In this document: positions 9,526-17,308 of the stretch, in pieces
Layout: every line of letters begins with the position of its first letter
Position numbering within the stretch: position 1 is the stretch's first letter
Source: an uncultured Collinsella sp.
GTDB lineage: Bacteria > Actinomycetota > Coriobacteriia > Coriobacteriales > Coriobacteriaceae
NCBI GenBank assembly: GCA_900542305.1
Contig: UQMU01000028.1
Span: 1 to 27,235, forward strand
DNA: 27,235 nucleotides
Direction: 5' to 3'
Made by a program: the position numbers and the translations under genes
Notes under the pieces: generated by a model
Seen by the model: only the letters and a program-made list of their open reading frames with translations
Told to the model about the DNA's origin: nothing
Databases searched by the model: none

Positions 9526-10011
9526 CTATTCCTCCCGGTAAGCGCACGCGCAGGTGGCGTACTCGGGAAACGCTTCGCGGTCGGCGAACTTGGGATCGAC
9601 GGCCGGGAACTGGCGGTGAGCGACGATGTCGCCGAGCGAAACGGAATCGAGGTAGTCGCGCATCAACGCCTGGGCTCCGGCCCACAGGGGATGATAGCAG
9701 CACGCGCCCATGCGCGCACAGTCACCATCGGGCGCGGTGCAATCGTTCATAACCATAGGACCCTGAACGGCCTCGACGACCTGGCGGATAGTGACGTCGT
9801 CCGGACTGACCTTGAGACGCATGCCACCGTGGACGCCACGCAGGCTCTCCACAATACCGGCCTGGACCAAACCGTGCTGAATCGAGCGGGCAAACGAATA
9901 CGGGACATTGACCTCTTCGGCAGCGGTGCGAACAGAAAGCAAACGCTCCGGATCCTCGGCAAGCATCGCCAGCATGCGAAGGGCGTAATCAGTCTTCCTC
10001 GATATGTCCAT
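9526..10011 (-). CDS. Rrf2 family transcriptional regulator
   Basis: A 161-residue Rrf2/IscR/NsrR-type regulator. An N-terminal winged helix (MDISRKTDYALRML through GVHGGMRL, about 1-65) is followed by a cysteine cluster C-x6-C-x5-CC at about 90-105, in the position where family members bind an Fe-S cluster that senses nitric oxide, oxygen or Fe-S status. Further cysteines occur near the C-terminus (CACAY). The spacing differs slightly from IscR (C-x5-C-x5-C), so the signal is uncertain. Start 10011 has AGGGG upstream; the longer frame to 10119 has no support. It is followed after 21 bases by the MutY-like gene. An inverted repeat CCTGT-N8-ACAGG at 10187-10204 may be an operator. Confidence 0.9.
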   Translation of the reverse strand: MDISRKTDYALRMLAMLAEDPERLLSVRTAAEEVNVPYSFARSIQHGLVQAGIVESLRGVHGGMRLKVSPDDVTIRQVVEAVQGPMVMNDCTAPDGDCARMGACCYHPLWAGAQALMRDYLDSVSLGDIVAHRQFPAVDPKFADREAFPEYATCACAYREE

Positions 10012-10171
10012 TTTTCCCCTTTCAAGGAATACGAACAGCTCGAACGAGCTCCGGGGCCGAGCTTGTGTCGAGACGCTAAATGACCGCCAGGACATCCAAA
10101 TGGTAAATCGGATATCCACTGAGTGCCGCGCTTGGAGCGAAATGCATCAGATGCGGCGCACAGTGCAATTT

Positions 10172-10204
10172 AGTATAACCTAACCCCCTGTCTCGTAGAA
10201 CAGG
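10172..10204 (-). promoter_or_regulatory. Putative promoter and operator of the Rrf2 unit
   Basis: A -10-like TATACT (10177-10172 on the minus strand) lies just downstream of an inverted repeat CCTGT-N8-ACAGG (10187-10204) that would cover the -35 region. The -35 itself is poor, as is common for activator- or repressor-controlled promoters. This would suit autoregulation by Rrf2, which is an inference. Confidence 0.35.
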
Positions 10205-10334
10205 TGTTGCGCAACAAAGCTGTTGTTCAGACAGATATACTTATTAGATTTTACTTGCGTTCCCGAAGGCGCGGGGATTCTGGGCGAAGATGCACCAGGG
10301 CGATCGTTCTATCGAAACAAAGTGCATCAAACGC

Positions 10335-10359
10335 AAAAAGCCACGTCCGAAGACGTGGC
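10335..10359 (-). terminator. Intrinsic terminator of tRNA-Asp
   Basis: A perfect 8-base stem GCCACGTC/GACGTGGC with a 4-base loop (CGAA as read on the plus strand, TTCG in the minus-strand transcript) is followed by five T on the minus strand, 12 bases after the tRNA CCA end. Confidence 0.85.
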
Positions 10360-10370
10360 TTTAATTGCGT

Positions 10371-10448
<78 letters not shown>

Positions 10449-10494
10449 AGGCAGACGTTCGCGTTTGTTTCCGCTCGCGTTCGCTGCGGGGATT

Positions 10495-10524
10495 AGTATA
10501 CACAGAAGTCTGTCCGGCGCGCAA
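10495..10524 (-). promoter_or_regulatory. Promoter of tRNA-Asp
   Basis: On the minus strand TTGCGC (10524-10519) and TATACT (10500-10495) are separated by 18 bases, upstream of the tRNA at 10448. Runs of A and T at about 10528-10546 lie just upstream and look like an UP element, typical of stable-RNA promoters. Confidence 0.6.
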
Positions 10525-10556
10525 CAACTTTTTTGAAAAAATTTTTCGGTCCCTCC

Positions 10557-10700
10557 GGGAGGGTCTCCGGGGCCGGCGGGCGCGGGTTGAGTTTGCTGCT
10601 CTACAGTCCTGCGCAAGACGGAAAGCACATTAAGTGCTTTCCTTTGCGTGCGGAACTCGCGACAAACTTAACCCCCGCCCTCAGCCCCGGAGACCCTCCC
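10557..10700. repeat. Long inverted repeat with nested hairpin
   Basis: Outer arms 10557-10595 and 10663-10700 are complementary at about 33 of 39 positions; the outer 16 are perfect. Inside, GGAAAGCAC (10620-10628) pairs perfectly with GTGCTTTCC (10634-10642) across a 5-base loop, and flanking GCGCAA/TTGCGT extends it. An unpaired bubble lies between the outer and inner stems. The overall shape recalls 6S RNA but could equally be a MITE-like element. Confidence 0.7.
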
Positions 10701-10818
10701 TGCCGTCACATTGTTCAATCAGTTTTGCGGGCGTGCGCCGCTGCGCGGCTAGCCCGCATGCTCCTCGGCGGGGTTGGTCTGATGGATCTTGTTGAACTTC
10801 CGCCTTTGGCTCAAATGG

Positions 10819-10855
10819 AAACGGGGGGGACGCATCTGCATCCCCCGTTTTTGTT
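10819..10855 (+). terminator. Terminator-like hairpin, T-run on plus strand
   Basis: AAACGGGGG pairs with CCCCCGTTT around a 13-to-14-base loop, followed on the plus strand by TTTTTGTT. No plus-strand gene precedes it. It may end a non-coding plus transcript, or work weakly on the minus strand for the phosphodiesterase gene, which stops at 10860. Confidence 0.65.
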
Positions 10856-10859
10856 GTGA

Positions 10860-11327
10860 TTACTCTAGGTCAATAAACTTAGTGCTTAGGATCTTGCCGT
10901 CTTTTACTAGCATTCTGGCCATGGTGGGGCCTCGGGTGCCTCTGGGGTAGCTGGCGCTGCCCGGGTTGAGGACTAAGCAACGGCCCACTTGGGCTTCTTT
11001 GGTTACGTGGGTGTGGCCGTTGATGGCTACGTCTACGGATCCCACCGGAAGGTCTTCGCGGTAGTGGGCTACGGCGAATTTAAGGCCTTCGTAGGTAAAG
11101 AGCGCAAGACGGTCTACATCGGGGCCGTAGTCGCGGTAGTAATCGTTGTTGCCCAGTACGGCCCGCACGGGGGCGATGGTGCATAGGTGCTCGTAGTCCA
11201 TCTCTGACGTGAGGTCGCCGGCGTGGATAATCAGGTCTGCGCCCTCAAGCTCATCCAGGAGCGCAGGCGAAAGATAGCCGTGGGTGTCCGAGATGATGTC
11301 GATACGCTTGGCGCTTGCACTGTTCAT
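10860..11327 (-). CDS. YfcE/MJ0936-type metallophosphodiesterase
   Basis: A 155-residue calcineurin-like phosphoesterase with the full metal-site motif series: SDTHG (about 13-17), HAGDLTS (about 37-43), LGNND (about 61-65), a His near AHYRED, and INGHTH (about 105-110). Members such as E. coli YfcE hydrolyse phosphodiesters in vitro with Mn; the natural substrate is usually unknown. The start at 11327 has GGAAGGGAT upstream and begins directly before the first motif; the frame open to 11546 runs across the upstream terminator and is not the gene. Confidence 0.92.
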   Translation of the reverse strand: MNSASAKRIDIISDTHGYLSPALLDELEGADLIIHAGDLTSEMDYEHLCTIAPVRAVLGNNDYYRDYGPDVDRLALFTYEGLKFAVAHYREDLPVGSVDVAINGHTHVTKEAQVGRCLVLNPGSASYPRGTRGPTMARMLVKDGKILSTKFIDLE

Positions 11328-11366
11328 GGGATCCCTTCCGCAAAAAACGATTCGGCAGATACATAC

Positions 11367-11416
11367 AAAAAGGCCCCACGGCTCCGCAGACGATGGGTCT
11401 ACAGGGCTGCGGGGCC
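11367..11416 (-). terminator. Terminator after RR1
   Basis: Stem arms begin GGCCCC (11372-11377) and GGGGCC (11411-11416) with further imperfect pairing inside, and five T follow on the minus strand. The hairpin starts 7 bases after the RR1 stop. Confidence 0.75.
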
Positions 11417-11422
11417 AGTGTG

Positions 11423-12139
11423 CTAGAGACTCAGAGCCTTCTTGAGCGGCACGACGCGGCGGCGCGAAACCGGCACGCGTTCGTCGACGCCCGTAATGCC
11501 CAGCTGGATGGCGCCCGAGGGCACCGTCTCCACATCCGTGACGCACGCCAAGTTGACGATATAGCGGCGGTGAACACGGAAGAAGCCAAAGTCGCAGAGT
11601 TTGGCCTCAAACTGCGCCAGCGAGGTCGTCGACAAAAAGCGATCATCGACGGTATAGATGCAGGAGTAATCGTCCTTGGCCATGATAAAGCGAATGTCGT
11701 CCACGGGAATGAGCACCTTGCGGCCGCCCTTTTCCACCGGGATACGCTCGATGGTCACCTTGCTGTCCGTAACCGGCTTGGTGCGTTGCATGACCTTCTC
11801 GATCGCGCGATCCAAGCGAGCTTCCTCGACCGGCTTCATCAGATAATCGACGGCATCCACGTCGAATGCCTCGACCGCATGGTCACTATACGCAGTCACA
11901 AACACGATCGCCGGCGGATTTTTGAGCTTATGCAGCGCCTCGGCAAGTTGCAGGCCCGAGGCACCGGGCATCGAGATATCGAGAAACACGACATCCACGC
12001 GACTTTCCATAAGCATCTCGATGGCGGAGCGGACGCTCGACGCCTCCGTGATCGTGCCGATCTTGCCCGTTTGCTCGAGCAGGAAGCGAAGCTCCGAGCG
12101 AGCCGGCGCCTCATCATCCACAATCATCGCACGCAGCAT
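11423..12139 (-). CDS. LytTR response regulator (RR1)
   Basis: A 238-residue LytR/AlgR-type regulator. The receiver domain (about 1-120) shows the acidic pair DDE (8-10), the phosphoacceptor Asp54 in VFLDISMPG, the conserved Thr/Ala pair VTAY, and Lys in LMKPVEEA. The LytTR DNA-binding domain (about 130-236) has RKVLIPVDDI, FFRVHRRYIVNL and VPVSRRRVVPLK. It should bind direct-repeat promoter sites when phosphorylated by the kinase encoded 72 bases upstream (HK1). Start 12139 is the first ATG; AAAGG lies 11 bases upstream and an upstream TTG (12160) is less likely. It is the last gene of the GT-HK1-RR1 unit. It closely resembles RR2 at 17309-18043. Confidence 0.93.
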   Translation of the reverse strand: MLRAMIVDDEAPARSELRFLLEQTGKIGTITEASSVRSAIEMLMESRVDVVFLDISMPGASGLQLAEALHKLKNPPAIVFVTAYSDHAVEAFDVDAVDYLMKPVEEARLDRAIEKVMQRTKPVTDSKVTIERIPVEKGGRKVLIPVDDIRFIMAKDDYSCIYTVDDRFLSTTSLAQFEAKLCDFGFFRVHRRYIVNLACVTDVETVPSGAIQLGITGVDERVPVSRRRVVPLKKALSL

Positions 12140-12211
12140 AGGGATAAAACCTTTCGTCAACTAACTACGCCGGGCATCCGTCGCATGACGTTGAGCCCGT
12201 AGCCTTTTATT

Positions 12212-13555
12212 TTACTCTTGAATGTCGAAGATGCTCTCTGACAAATCAAGATGAAGGAGCACTTTGGTGCCCTTGCCCGGCGCCGATTCGACACGCGTAT
12301 AGGAGTGCGGCCCATAAAAGCGATGGATGCGCTCCGAAATATTGTGCATGGCCACACCGGCGCCGCCGCCCTGGGGAGAGCTGGCGTCGGGACGGGCAGA
12401 ACGCTCGTCAAACAGTCTGGCGGCGGTACCCTCATCCATGCCCACGCCATTATCGGCCACGGCAATCAAGATTGCATCCTCGCCGTCTTGGTGAACGGTC
12501 ACGTCGATCCTCAGGGCGTCGTCATCGCCCATACCATGACGTACGGCGTTCTCGACAATCGGCTGGATCACGAACGCCGGCACCAGCGTATCTTCCACGT
12601 CCTCGGACACATCGAACGTCGCAAGCACGCGGTCCTCGCCAAAGCGGGCCTTCTCAAAGGTAAGGTAGCGCCTGGTCTGTGCGACCTCGCGCGAGACCGG
12701 AATAAGCGATCCCGAGTTGTCGAGCGTGGCACGATAGAACGATGAGAACTCACGAAGCAGTTCGCGGGCCCGCAGCGGGTCGGTGCGCGTAAACGATGCA
12801 ATGGTGTTCAGCGTGTTGAACAGGAAGTGCGGGTTAATCTGCGCCTGCAGCGCACGCACCTCGGCGCGCGCCGTGAGTTCCTTTTGCACCTCGAGCTCGT
12901 GGATGGCGAGCTGCGTGGACAAGATCTCGGCAAAGCCCGAGGCAAGCGCGTACTGGGTACGGTCGACGGCGCGCGGGGTCTTGTAGTAGAACTTGAGCGT
13001 GCCGACGGTACGATCGCCCACCTTGATGGGGGCGATAATGCCGGCGGGGACTTGGTTGTGCGAGCCGTCCGAGCCCACGACATCCACCATACGGTTGAAC
13101 GACTGCACGATGCCATGTTCGATAACGTAGCGTGTGGCAAGCGTGTGGATGGGAGTATCGGGCAGCAGTTTTTCCTCAAACTCGCCCGCGCAGGCAAGCA
13201 CGTTGTCCTCGCCGGTGATGGCCACCGTCATGGCGCGCGTCTCGGGCAAAATGCGCCGGCACACCAAACGCGCCGACTCCTGCGTCAGACCGCCCTTAAT
13301 GTCCTCGAGCATGGCCGAGGCCACCGAGAGCGTCTCCTCGGTGTACTGGGAGCGCACCGAATCGGGATTGAGCGTCAAAAAGATAAAGATGCACAGAAAG
13401 ATGCACAGCAGCGCGCAGGCAATCACCGTGGCGATCGGCTCGATACCGGTCACCAAGGCAAAAATAAAGTACACCAGCACGCAAATGGCGCAGGCAACGG
13501 CAATGATGCGAAAGATTGATATTGAACTATCGCGCTGGGCGCGGCGGTCGATCAT
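12212..13555 (-). CDS. LytS-like sensor histidine kinase (HK1)
   Basis: A 447-residue membrane histidine kinase. Two transmembrane helices (about 13-35 and 40-62) are followed by a GAF-like cytoplasmic sensor region (about 75-210) and a short coiled coil. The His_kinase box INPHFLFNTLNT has the phosphoacceptor His243, and the HATPase_c domain has N-box PIVENAVRHG (about 332-341), DNGVGM (about 368-373) and GAGVAMHNISERI. It lacks the 5-7 helix 5TM-LYT domain of true LytS. The ATG at 13555 overlaps the upstream glycosyltransferase stop (ATGA) and GGAGGGG precedes it, so the two are translationally coupled. It partners RR1 and is clearly paralogous to HK2 across the sensor region and kinase core. 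Confidence 0.93.
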   Translation of the reverse strand: MIDRRAQRDSSISIFRIIAVACAICVLVYFIFALVTGIEPIATVIACALLCIFLCIFIFLTLNPDSVRSQYTEETLSVASAMLEDIKGGLTQESARLVCRRILPETRAMTVAITGEDNVLACAGEFEEKLLPDTPIHTLATRYVIEHGIVQSFNRMVDVVGSDGSHNQVPAGIIAPIKVGDRTVGTLKFYYKTPRAVDRTQYALASGFAEILSTQLAIHELEVQKELTARAEVRALQAQINPHFLFNTLNTIASFTRTDPLRARELLREFSSFYRATLDNSGSLIPVSREVAQTRRYLTFEKARFGEDRVLATFDVSEDVEDTLVPAFVIQPIVENAVRHGMGDDDALRIDVTVHQDGEDAILIAVADNGVGMDEGTAARLFDERSARPDASSPQGGGAGVAMHNISERIHRFYGPHSYTRVESAPGKGTKVLLHLDLSESIFDIQE

Positions 13556-14739
13556 TCGGCCCCCTCCAGGATACTGATCAGTTGTGCGTCACGCCAAAGC
13601 CCGTCCATGATCTTAGGCCAAAAGCTCTGGAAACGCAGGTAGCTTGCAGCGTTTTGGCGCGCATAGGCCTTTGCCTCGTCGATACCATGGCGCCAGATGC
13701 GCAGGTAGCCCTCATGCTCGCGGGTAAACACGCTGCGGACCATAGCGGTCTTGCGCACGCGGTCGTCGAGCTCGCGCGAAATCCACGGGCCCGGGTAGGG
13801 CATGAGCGATGCCGCCGTAACGGGAATGAGCTCCTTTTGATGCGCGGCGAATGTCAACTTGGCCCGTTCGTAGTACCAACGGTATACATCCTGCATAAAG
13901 CGCGGTGAGCGCTTTTCGGACTCCGGAGGCAGATGGCGCACGGTCCACTCGTTATCGAACCACACGTCGTAGCCAAACATGCGCATGTTAAAGAGGTAAT
14001 CCAAGTCCTCGCCGCGGGTGATAAACGGGTCAAAGGCCACACGCGTAAAGGCGCGGGCGTGCAGGGCCATCAGGCCGCCGCACACGTAGTTGGAGCGCGA
14101 GATGCGGGTGCCCGAGAGCGCCTTTTTCATCCAACGGTTGAACTCGATGCGCTTGGTCCACCAACGATGGCAGATGCCCGCCTTGTCCGTGGGAGCCAGC
14201 GGCGAGCCGTCGCGATCGTAGAAATAGCCGCTCTTGACCAAGATCGGCAAGCCCTGACGCGTCTGCTGCCCCAACGCATAGGTCGCGCGCTTCATAAAGT
14301 CGGCGTCGATGACAGTCTCATCGTCATCCAAAAAGATAACCGCGTCATGCCCCAGCACAGCGGCGCAGGCTAGCCCCATATTGCGGATGGCACCGTAGCC
14401 TCGCAGGCTCACGCACTCTCCCGAACCCTTGGGCGCGATCTGAGCAACCCGGTCTGCGATGCGCGAGGCCTGGGTGTTGGTGACAACGGTGACCTTGAGC
14501 GTGGGATGCGCGTCGACAATCTCGTGCACGCGCAGCGACACATCGGCTGTGGCAGAAACGGGACAGACCACCAAAAGGATGATGCGCGGGATGTCACGTA
14601 CCTGCTCAAGCGAGGCCAGGCAGCGGTCGAGTTCGGGATTGTCGGCGTTGAGTCGCATCGAATGGTCATAGGTGCCAGGGGCGTTTGCGCAAGCGTCATC
14701 GCCCGCCCAATACGTTGGAATCACGACCGTGGCGTTCAT
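13552..14739 (-). CDS. Family 2-like glycosyltransferase
   Basis: A 395-residue soluble GT-A type glycosyltransferase. The N-terminal strand TVVIPTYW is the nucleotide-sugar entry. GYGAIRNMG and then VIFLDDDE (DDD at about 138-140) give the metal-binding DxD; CGGLMALHARAF and RGEDLDYLF provide the acceptor and catalytic ED motifs. Acceptor and sugar are unknown; a cell-surface glycan role is likely from the family and from its coupling to a LytS/LytTR system. Start 14739 has GGAGGG upstream. A strong terminator hairpin lies only 21 bases upstream of the start codon. The gene overlaps HK1 by 4 bases, so kinase output and GT expression are tied together. Confidence 0.88.
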   Translation of the reverse strand: MNATVVIPTYWAGDDACANAPGTYDHSMRLNADNPELDRCLASLEQVRDIPRIILLVVCPVSATADVSLRVHEIVDAHPTLKVTVVTNTQASRIADRVAQIAPKGSGECVSLRGYGAIRNMGLACAAVLGHDAVIFLDDDETVIDADFMKRATYALGQQTRQGLPILVKSGYFYDRDGSPLAPTDKAGICHRWWTKRIEFNRWMKKALSGTRISRSNYVCGGLMALHARAFTRVAFDPFITRGEDLDYLFNMRMFGYDVWFDNEWTVRHLPPESEKRSPRFMQDVYRWYYERAKLTFAAHQKELIPVTAASLMPYPGPWISRELDDRVRKTAMVRSVFTREHEGYLRIWRHGIDEAKAYARQNAASYLRFQSFWPKIMDGLWRDAQLISILEGAE

Positions 14740-14760
14740 GCCTTACCCTCCCTGCAACAC

Positions 14761-14796
14761 AAAAACGGGGCGCCGCCAAACACAGGCGACGCCCCG
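14761..14796 (-). terminator. Terminator or attenuator just upstream of GT
   Basis: CGGGGCG-C-CGCC pairs with GGCG-A-CGCCCCG (14766-14796) and five T follow on the minus strand (14761-14765). It is 21 bases before the GT start and about 115 bases after the MFS stop. It can end the MFS transcript, but leaves no room for a promoter between itself and GT. Confidence 0.85.
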
Positions 14797-14910
14797 CGAC
14801 CTAGCTGATTCCATCATACCCACTTGGGCAAATCATTGCTCGCAAGTCGCAATGTTTATTGCGGATAACCCCAAAAGAGTACCGTGGACAGGCACAATAG
14901 CCGCTCGCTC

Positions 14911-16170
14911 CTATGCGGCATGCTCTGCCGCCCGAGTCGTGCGGGACAGGCGGACCAGCAGCATAAAGCCAACGATCAGCAGCACGCCAATGGAAAGGAC
15001 GCCCAGCGACGGGTTGCCGGTCAGCGAGGTGACGACCGACACCAGGAAGGTGCCCATAACGCTTGCATAACGACCAAAGATGTCAAAGAAGCCGTAGTAC
15101 TCGTTGGACTTTTCCTTGGGGATAATGCGGCCAAAGTAGCTACGGCTGAGCGCCTGCACGCCGCCCTGGAACAGGCCGACCATAATGGCAAGCACCCAAA
15201 ACTCAAAGGCGGTCTTTAGGAAGAACGCGGCGAACAGCACAATGCCCATATAGGCGGCGACTGCCACCAAGATCATGTTGAGCGTGCCCACGCGGCCGGC
15301 GAGCTTGCCGTAGATGATGGCGGACGGAAAGGCCACGAACTGCGTAACGAGCAGCGCCAGGACCAACTGGGTCGAATCGATGCCCAAGGCCGATCCGTAG
15401 CTGGTTGCCATGGAAATGACCGTGTGCACACCGTCGATATAGAAGAAGAACGCGATCATGTAGACCAGCACGGTCTTGTTGTGGGCGATCTCGCGCATGG
15501 TGTGTCCGACCTCGGAGAACACACCGCCCACGATGCGGCCGATAGTGTCCTCAGGACCGCGCTCGCGACCGTACTTTTGCTTATAGGTGCGAATGAGCGG
15601 CAGGGTAAAGATGAGCCACCAGGCACCAGTGATGATAAACGACAGACGCGTTGCCAGCATGGTAGGGACGCCAAGAGCGGGGCCACCCATGATGAGCGCC
15701 AGGCAGATGACGAACGGCACGGTGGAACCGATGTAGCCCCAGGCATAGCCCGAGCTGGACACGGCGTCCATGCGCTCGTCGGTGGTAATGTCGGGCAGCA
15801 TGGCGTCGTAGAACGTCATAGAAGAGTTAAGGCCGATGGTGCACAGCACGTACACGGTCAAAAATGCCATGGCGGACATTGGGATAGCCTGCGCCAGGCA
15901 AAGCACCAGGCCCGTGAGGAAGAAGCCCAAGAAGAACTTGATCTTGTTGCCGGCATAGTCGGCAAGCGCGCCCAGAATGGGCATGAGCATGGCGATGACC
16001 AGCGAGGCGATCGTCTGGGCGTTGCCCCAAGCGACCACCAGGTCTGCCGAGGAAGCACCGGTATTGATGGCGTTAAAGTAGATGGGCACCACCGAGGTAT
16101 TGAGCAGCACGAGGGCCGAGTTTCCCACATCGTACATGACCCAGTTACGCTCGAGCTTGGTGTATTTCAT
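14911..16170 (-). CDS. MFS transporter, Atg22/UMF1-like
   Basis: A 419-residue integral membrane protein with about 12 hydrophobic segments. The N-terminal signature NWVMYDVGNSALV matches the W-x-x-YD-x-x-NSA motif of the UMF1/Atg22-type MFS family. Other family-like features are GALADYAGNK after helix 2 and QALSRSYFGRIIPKEKSNEYYGFFD in the second half. Eukaryotic Atg22 exports amino acids from vacuoles; bacterial substrates are undefined. The start at 16170 has GAAGGG upstream. It follows the PLC-like gene by 101 bases on the same strand and is closed by the terminator at 14761-14796. Confidence 0.9.
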   Translation of the reverse strand: MKYTKLERNWVMYDVGNSALVLLNTSVVPIYFNAINTGASSADLVVAWGNAQTIASLVIAMLMPILGALADYAGNKIKFFLGFFLTGLVLCLAQAIPMSAMAFLTVYVLCTIGLNSSMTFYDAMLPDITTDERMDAVSSSGYAWGYIGSTVPFVICLALIMGGPALGVPTMLATRLSFIITGAWWLIFTLPLIRTYKQKYGRERGPEDTIGRIVGGVFSEVGHTMREIAHNKTVLVYMIAFFFYIDGVHTVISMATSYGSALGIDSTQLVLALLVTQFVAFPSAIIYGKLAGRVGTLNMILVAVAAYMGIVLFAAFFLKTAFEFWVLAIMVGLFQGGVQALSRSYFGRIIPKEKSNEYYGFFDIFGRYASVMGTFLVSVVTSLTGNPSLGVLSIGVLLIVGFMLLVRLSRTTRAAEHAA

Positions 16171-16271
16171 GGACAGGGACCCTTCGTATTCGCCCGATAT
16201 GCAGTTAGTTCATCGTACCCCAATTGTCCAGAAGCGCCGGTAAGGATTCGGCAAAGGGGCACGCATGGGCC

Positions 16272-17216
16272 CTACTCCTCGCGGTCGAACTCCTCGTCGG
16301 CGCCGAGCACGCGACCGCTGTAATTGACATGGTTGGTCACGGCTTCCATATCGCCGGTCTCGATAAAGCGGGCAACCGTGCACTCGTAATCGAGCAGCGC
16401 GCGGTCAAAGACCTCGGGGAAACTCTCATTCGAGACCTCATCGGTAAAGGGATTCTTCCACGCCAGATGACCCAGATTGCCAGTGCGCTCGGGCAGCTCC
16501 GTCGTCACGCGATGGGCAAGGCCGTCGAGCAGCGAGTAGTCGTGCACCAACCCCTCAACCAGCGAGATCGCGCGCGTCTTTACGGAGCCGGCCGGCTCAA
16601 TCGCACGGTAAAGTCGCTGCATATTGGCAACGGCAGCACCGTACTCCCCCGCCGGAATGTCAATGCCGTACACGCGTCCGGCAACATAGCTCATCAGCAC
16701 GCCGGCCACGCGACTGATGCGATCGGTGGTGACGATCTCGCCCGCCGGCGGGTAATCGTCGACCGTAGCGCCATCGCGCTTAAGCTGCAGCATCAGTACA
16801 TCCAGGTCGCTCTCGATCACAGCATGGACCTGGCTGCTCGAATCCTCAAGCTCTGAATCGGACTCCACGATGCCAAACTGCTGCTCATAGACAAAGGGAT
16901 GGGCGTTGCGGTCGAGCACGTAATGAGACAGCAGGCCCAACGCAAAGGCACGGCCCAAGTTGGCGTCGCGCGGCAGCAGATGCGACACGCCGTCGCGCAG
17001 GCACGCGAACTGGCGAGACATGCGCGAGCGATGCATGACCTGCGCCAGCAGCGTGCAGTCGGAAACACGCGGTGTCAGAATGTGAAAGAAAAACGGGTCG
17101 GGGCCTTGGTTGCCCAAGATAAAGGCAATGCGCTCTTCATCGGACGTGATGACGCCCTGCGGAAGACGGTCGATGCTTTCCTCGCCAAACAGATGATGGG
17201 TGATAAGCGCGGGCAT
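16272..17216 (-). CDS. Zinc-dependent phospholipase C-like protein
   Basis: A 314-residue protein of the Zn_dep_PLPC type (PF00882). Conserved metal-ligand regions are visible: the N-terminal PALITHHLFG, GNQGPDPFFF (about 44-53) and LLSHYVLDRNAHPFVYEQQ (about 94-112). No signal peptide is present, so unlike clostridial alpha-toxin it is probably cytoplasmic; many such Actinobacteria and Firmicutes proteins are of unproven activity. Start 17216 is chosen for AAAGGA just upstream; the longer frame (17246) has none. It lies 92 bases after RR2 and 101 before MFS, all on one strand, so it may belong to the HK2 regulon. Confidence 0.82.
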   Translation of the reverse strand: MPALITHHLFGEESIDRLPQGVITSDEERIAFILGNQGPDPFFFHILTPRVSDCTLLAQVMHRSRMSRQFACLRDGVSHLLPRDANLGRAFALGLLSHYVLDRNAHPFVYEQQFGIVESDSELEDSSSQVHAVIESDLDVLMLQLKRDGATVDDYPPAGEIVTTDRISRVAGVLMSYVAGRVYGIDIPAGEYGAAVANMQRLYRAIEPAGSVKTRAISLVEGLVHDYSLLDGLAHRVTTELPERTGNLGHLAWKNPFTDEVSNESFPEVFDRALLDYECTVARFIETGDMEAVTNHVNYSGRVLGADEEFDREE

Positions 17217-17308
17217 AATGATCCTTTCGATTTCATTCGATGCCACCCATTATGCCCACCGCGCGCCCATGCCAAACCTGCGATGGTAAACGACGGCACG
17301 CAGACCAT

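Larger units (their letters stand above)
10012..10370. other. Rrf2 promoter region and tRNA 3' region
   Basis: No gene is visible in these 359 bases. On the minus strand they hold the leader and probable promoter of the Rrf2-MutY unit (-10-like TATACT at 10172-10177, inverted repeat 10187-10204), a perfect palindrome TGTTGCGCAACA (10205-10216) and, at the right end, the tRNA-Asp terminator. Confidence 0.6.
10449..10859. other. Structured gene-free stretch beside tRNA-Asp
   Basis: No convincing gene lies in these 411 bases; the open plus-strand frame at 10533-10859 has no start signal and is Gly/Arg-rich noise. The stretch contains the tRNA promoter, a long inverted repeat with a nested hairpin (10557-10700), a further GC hairpin (about 10725-10757) and a terminator hairpin with its T-run on the plus strand (10819-10855). 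A plus-strand non-coding RNA ending at that terminator is possible. Confidence 0.5.

Noticed and set aside
10196..10215. LexA-like GAAC-N4-GTTG near the Rrf2 promoter
   Set aside because: It deviates from the GAAC-N4-GTTC consensus and overlaps a better palindrome; no SOS gene context.
10533..10859. Plus-strand open frame of 108 codons in the tRNA-phosphodiesterase gap
   Set aside because: No ribosome-binding site, Gly/Arg-rich composition forced by the inverted repeat, and it runs through a terminator hairpin.
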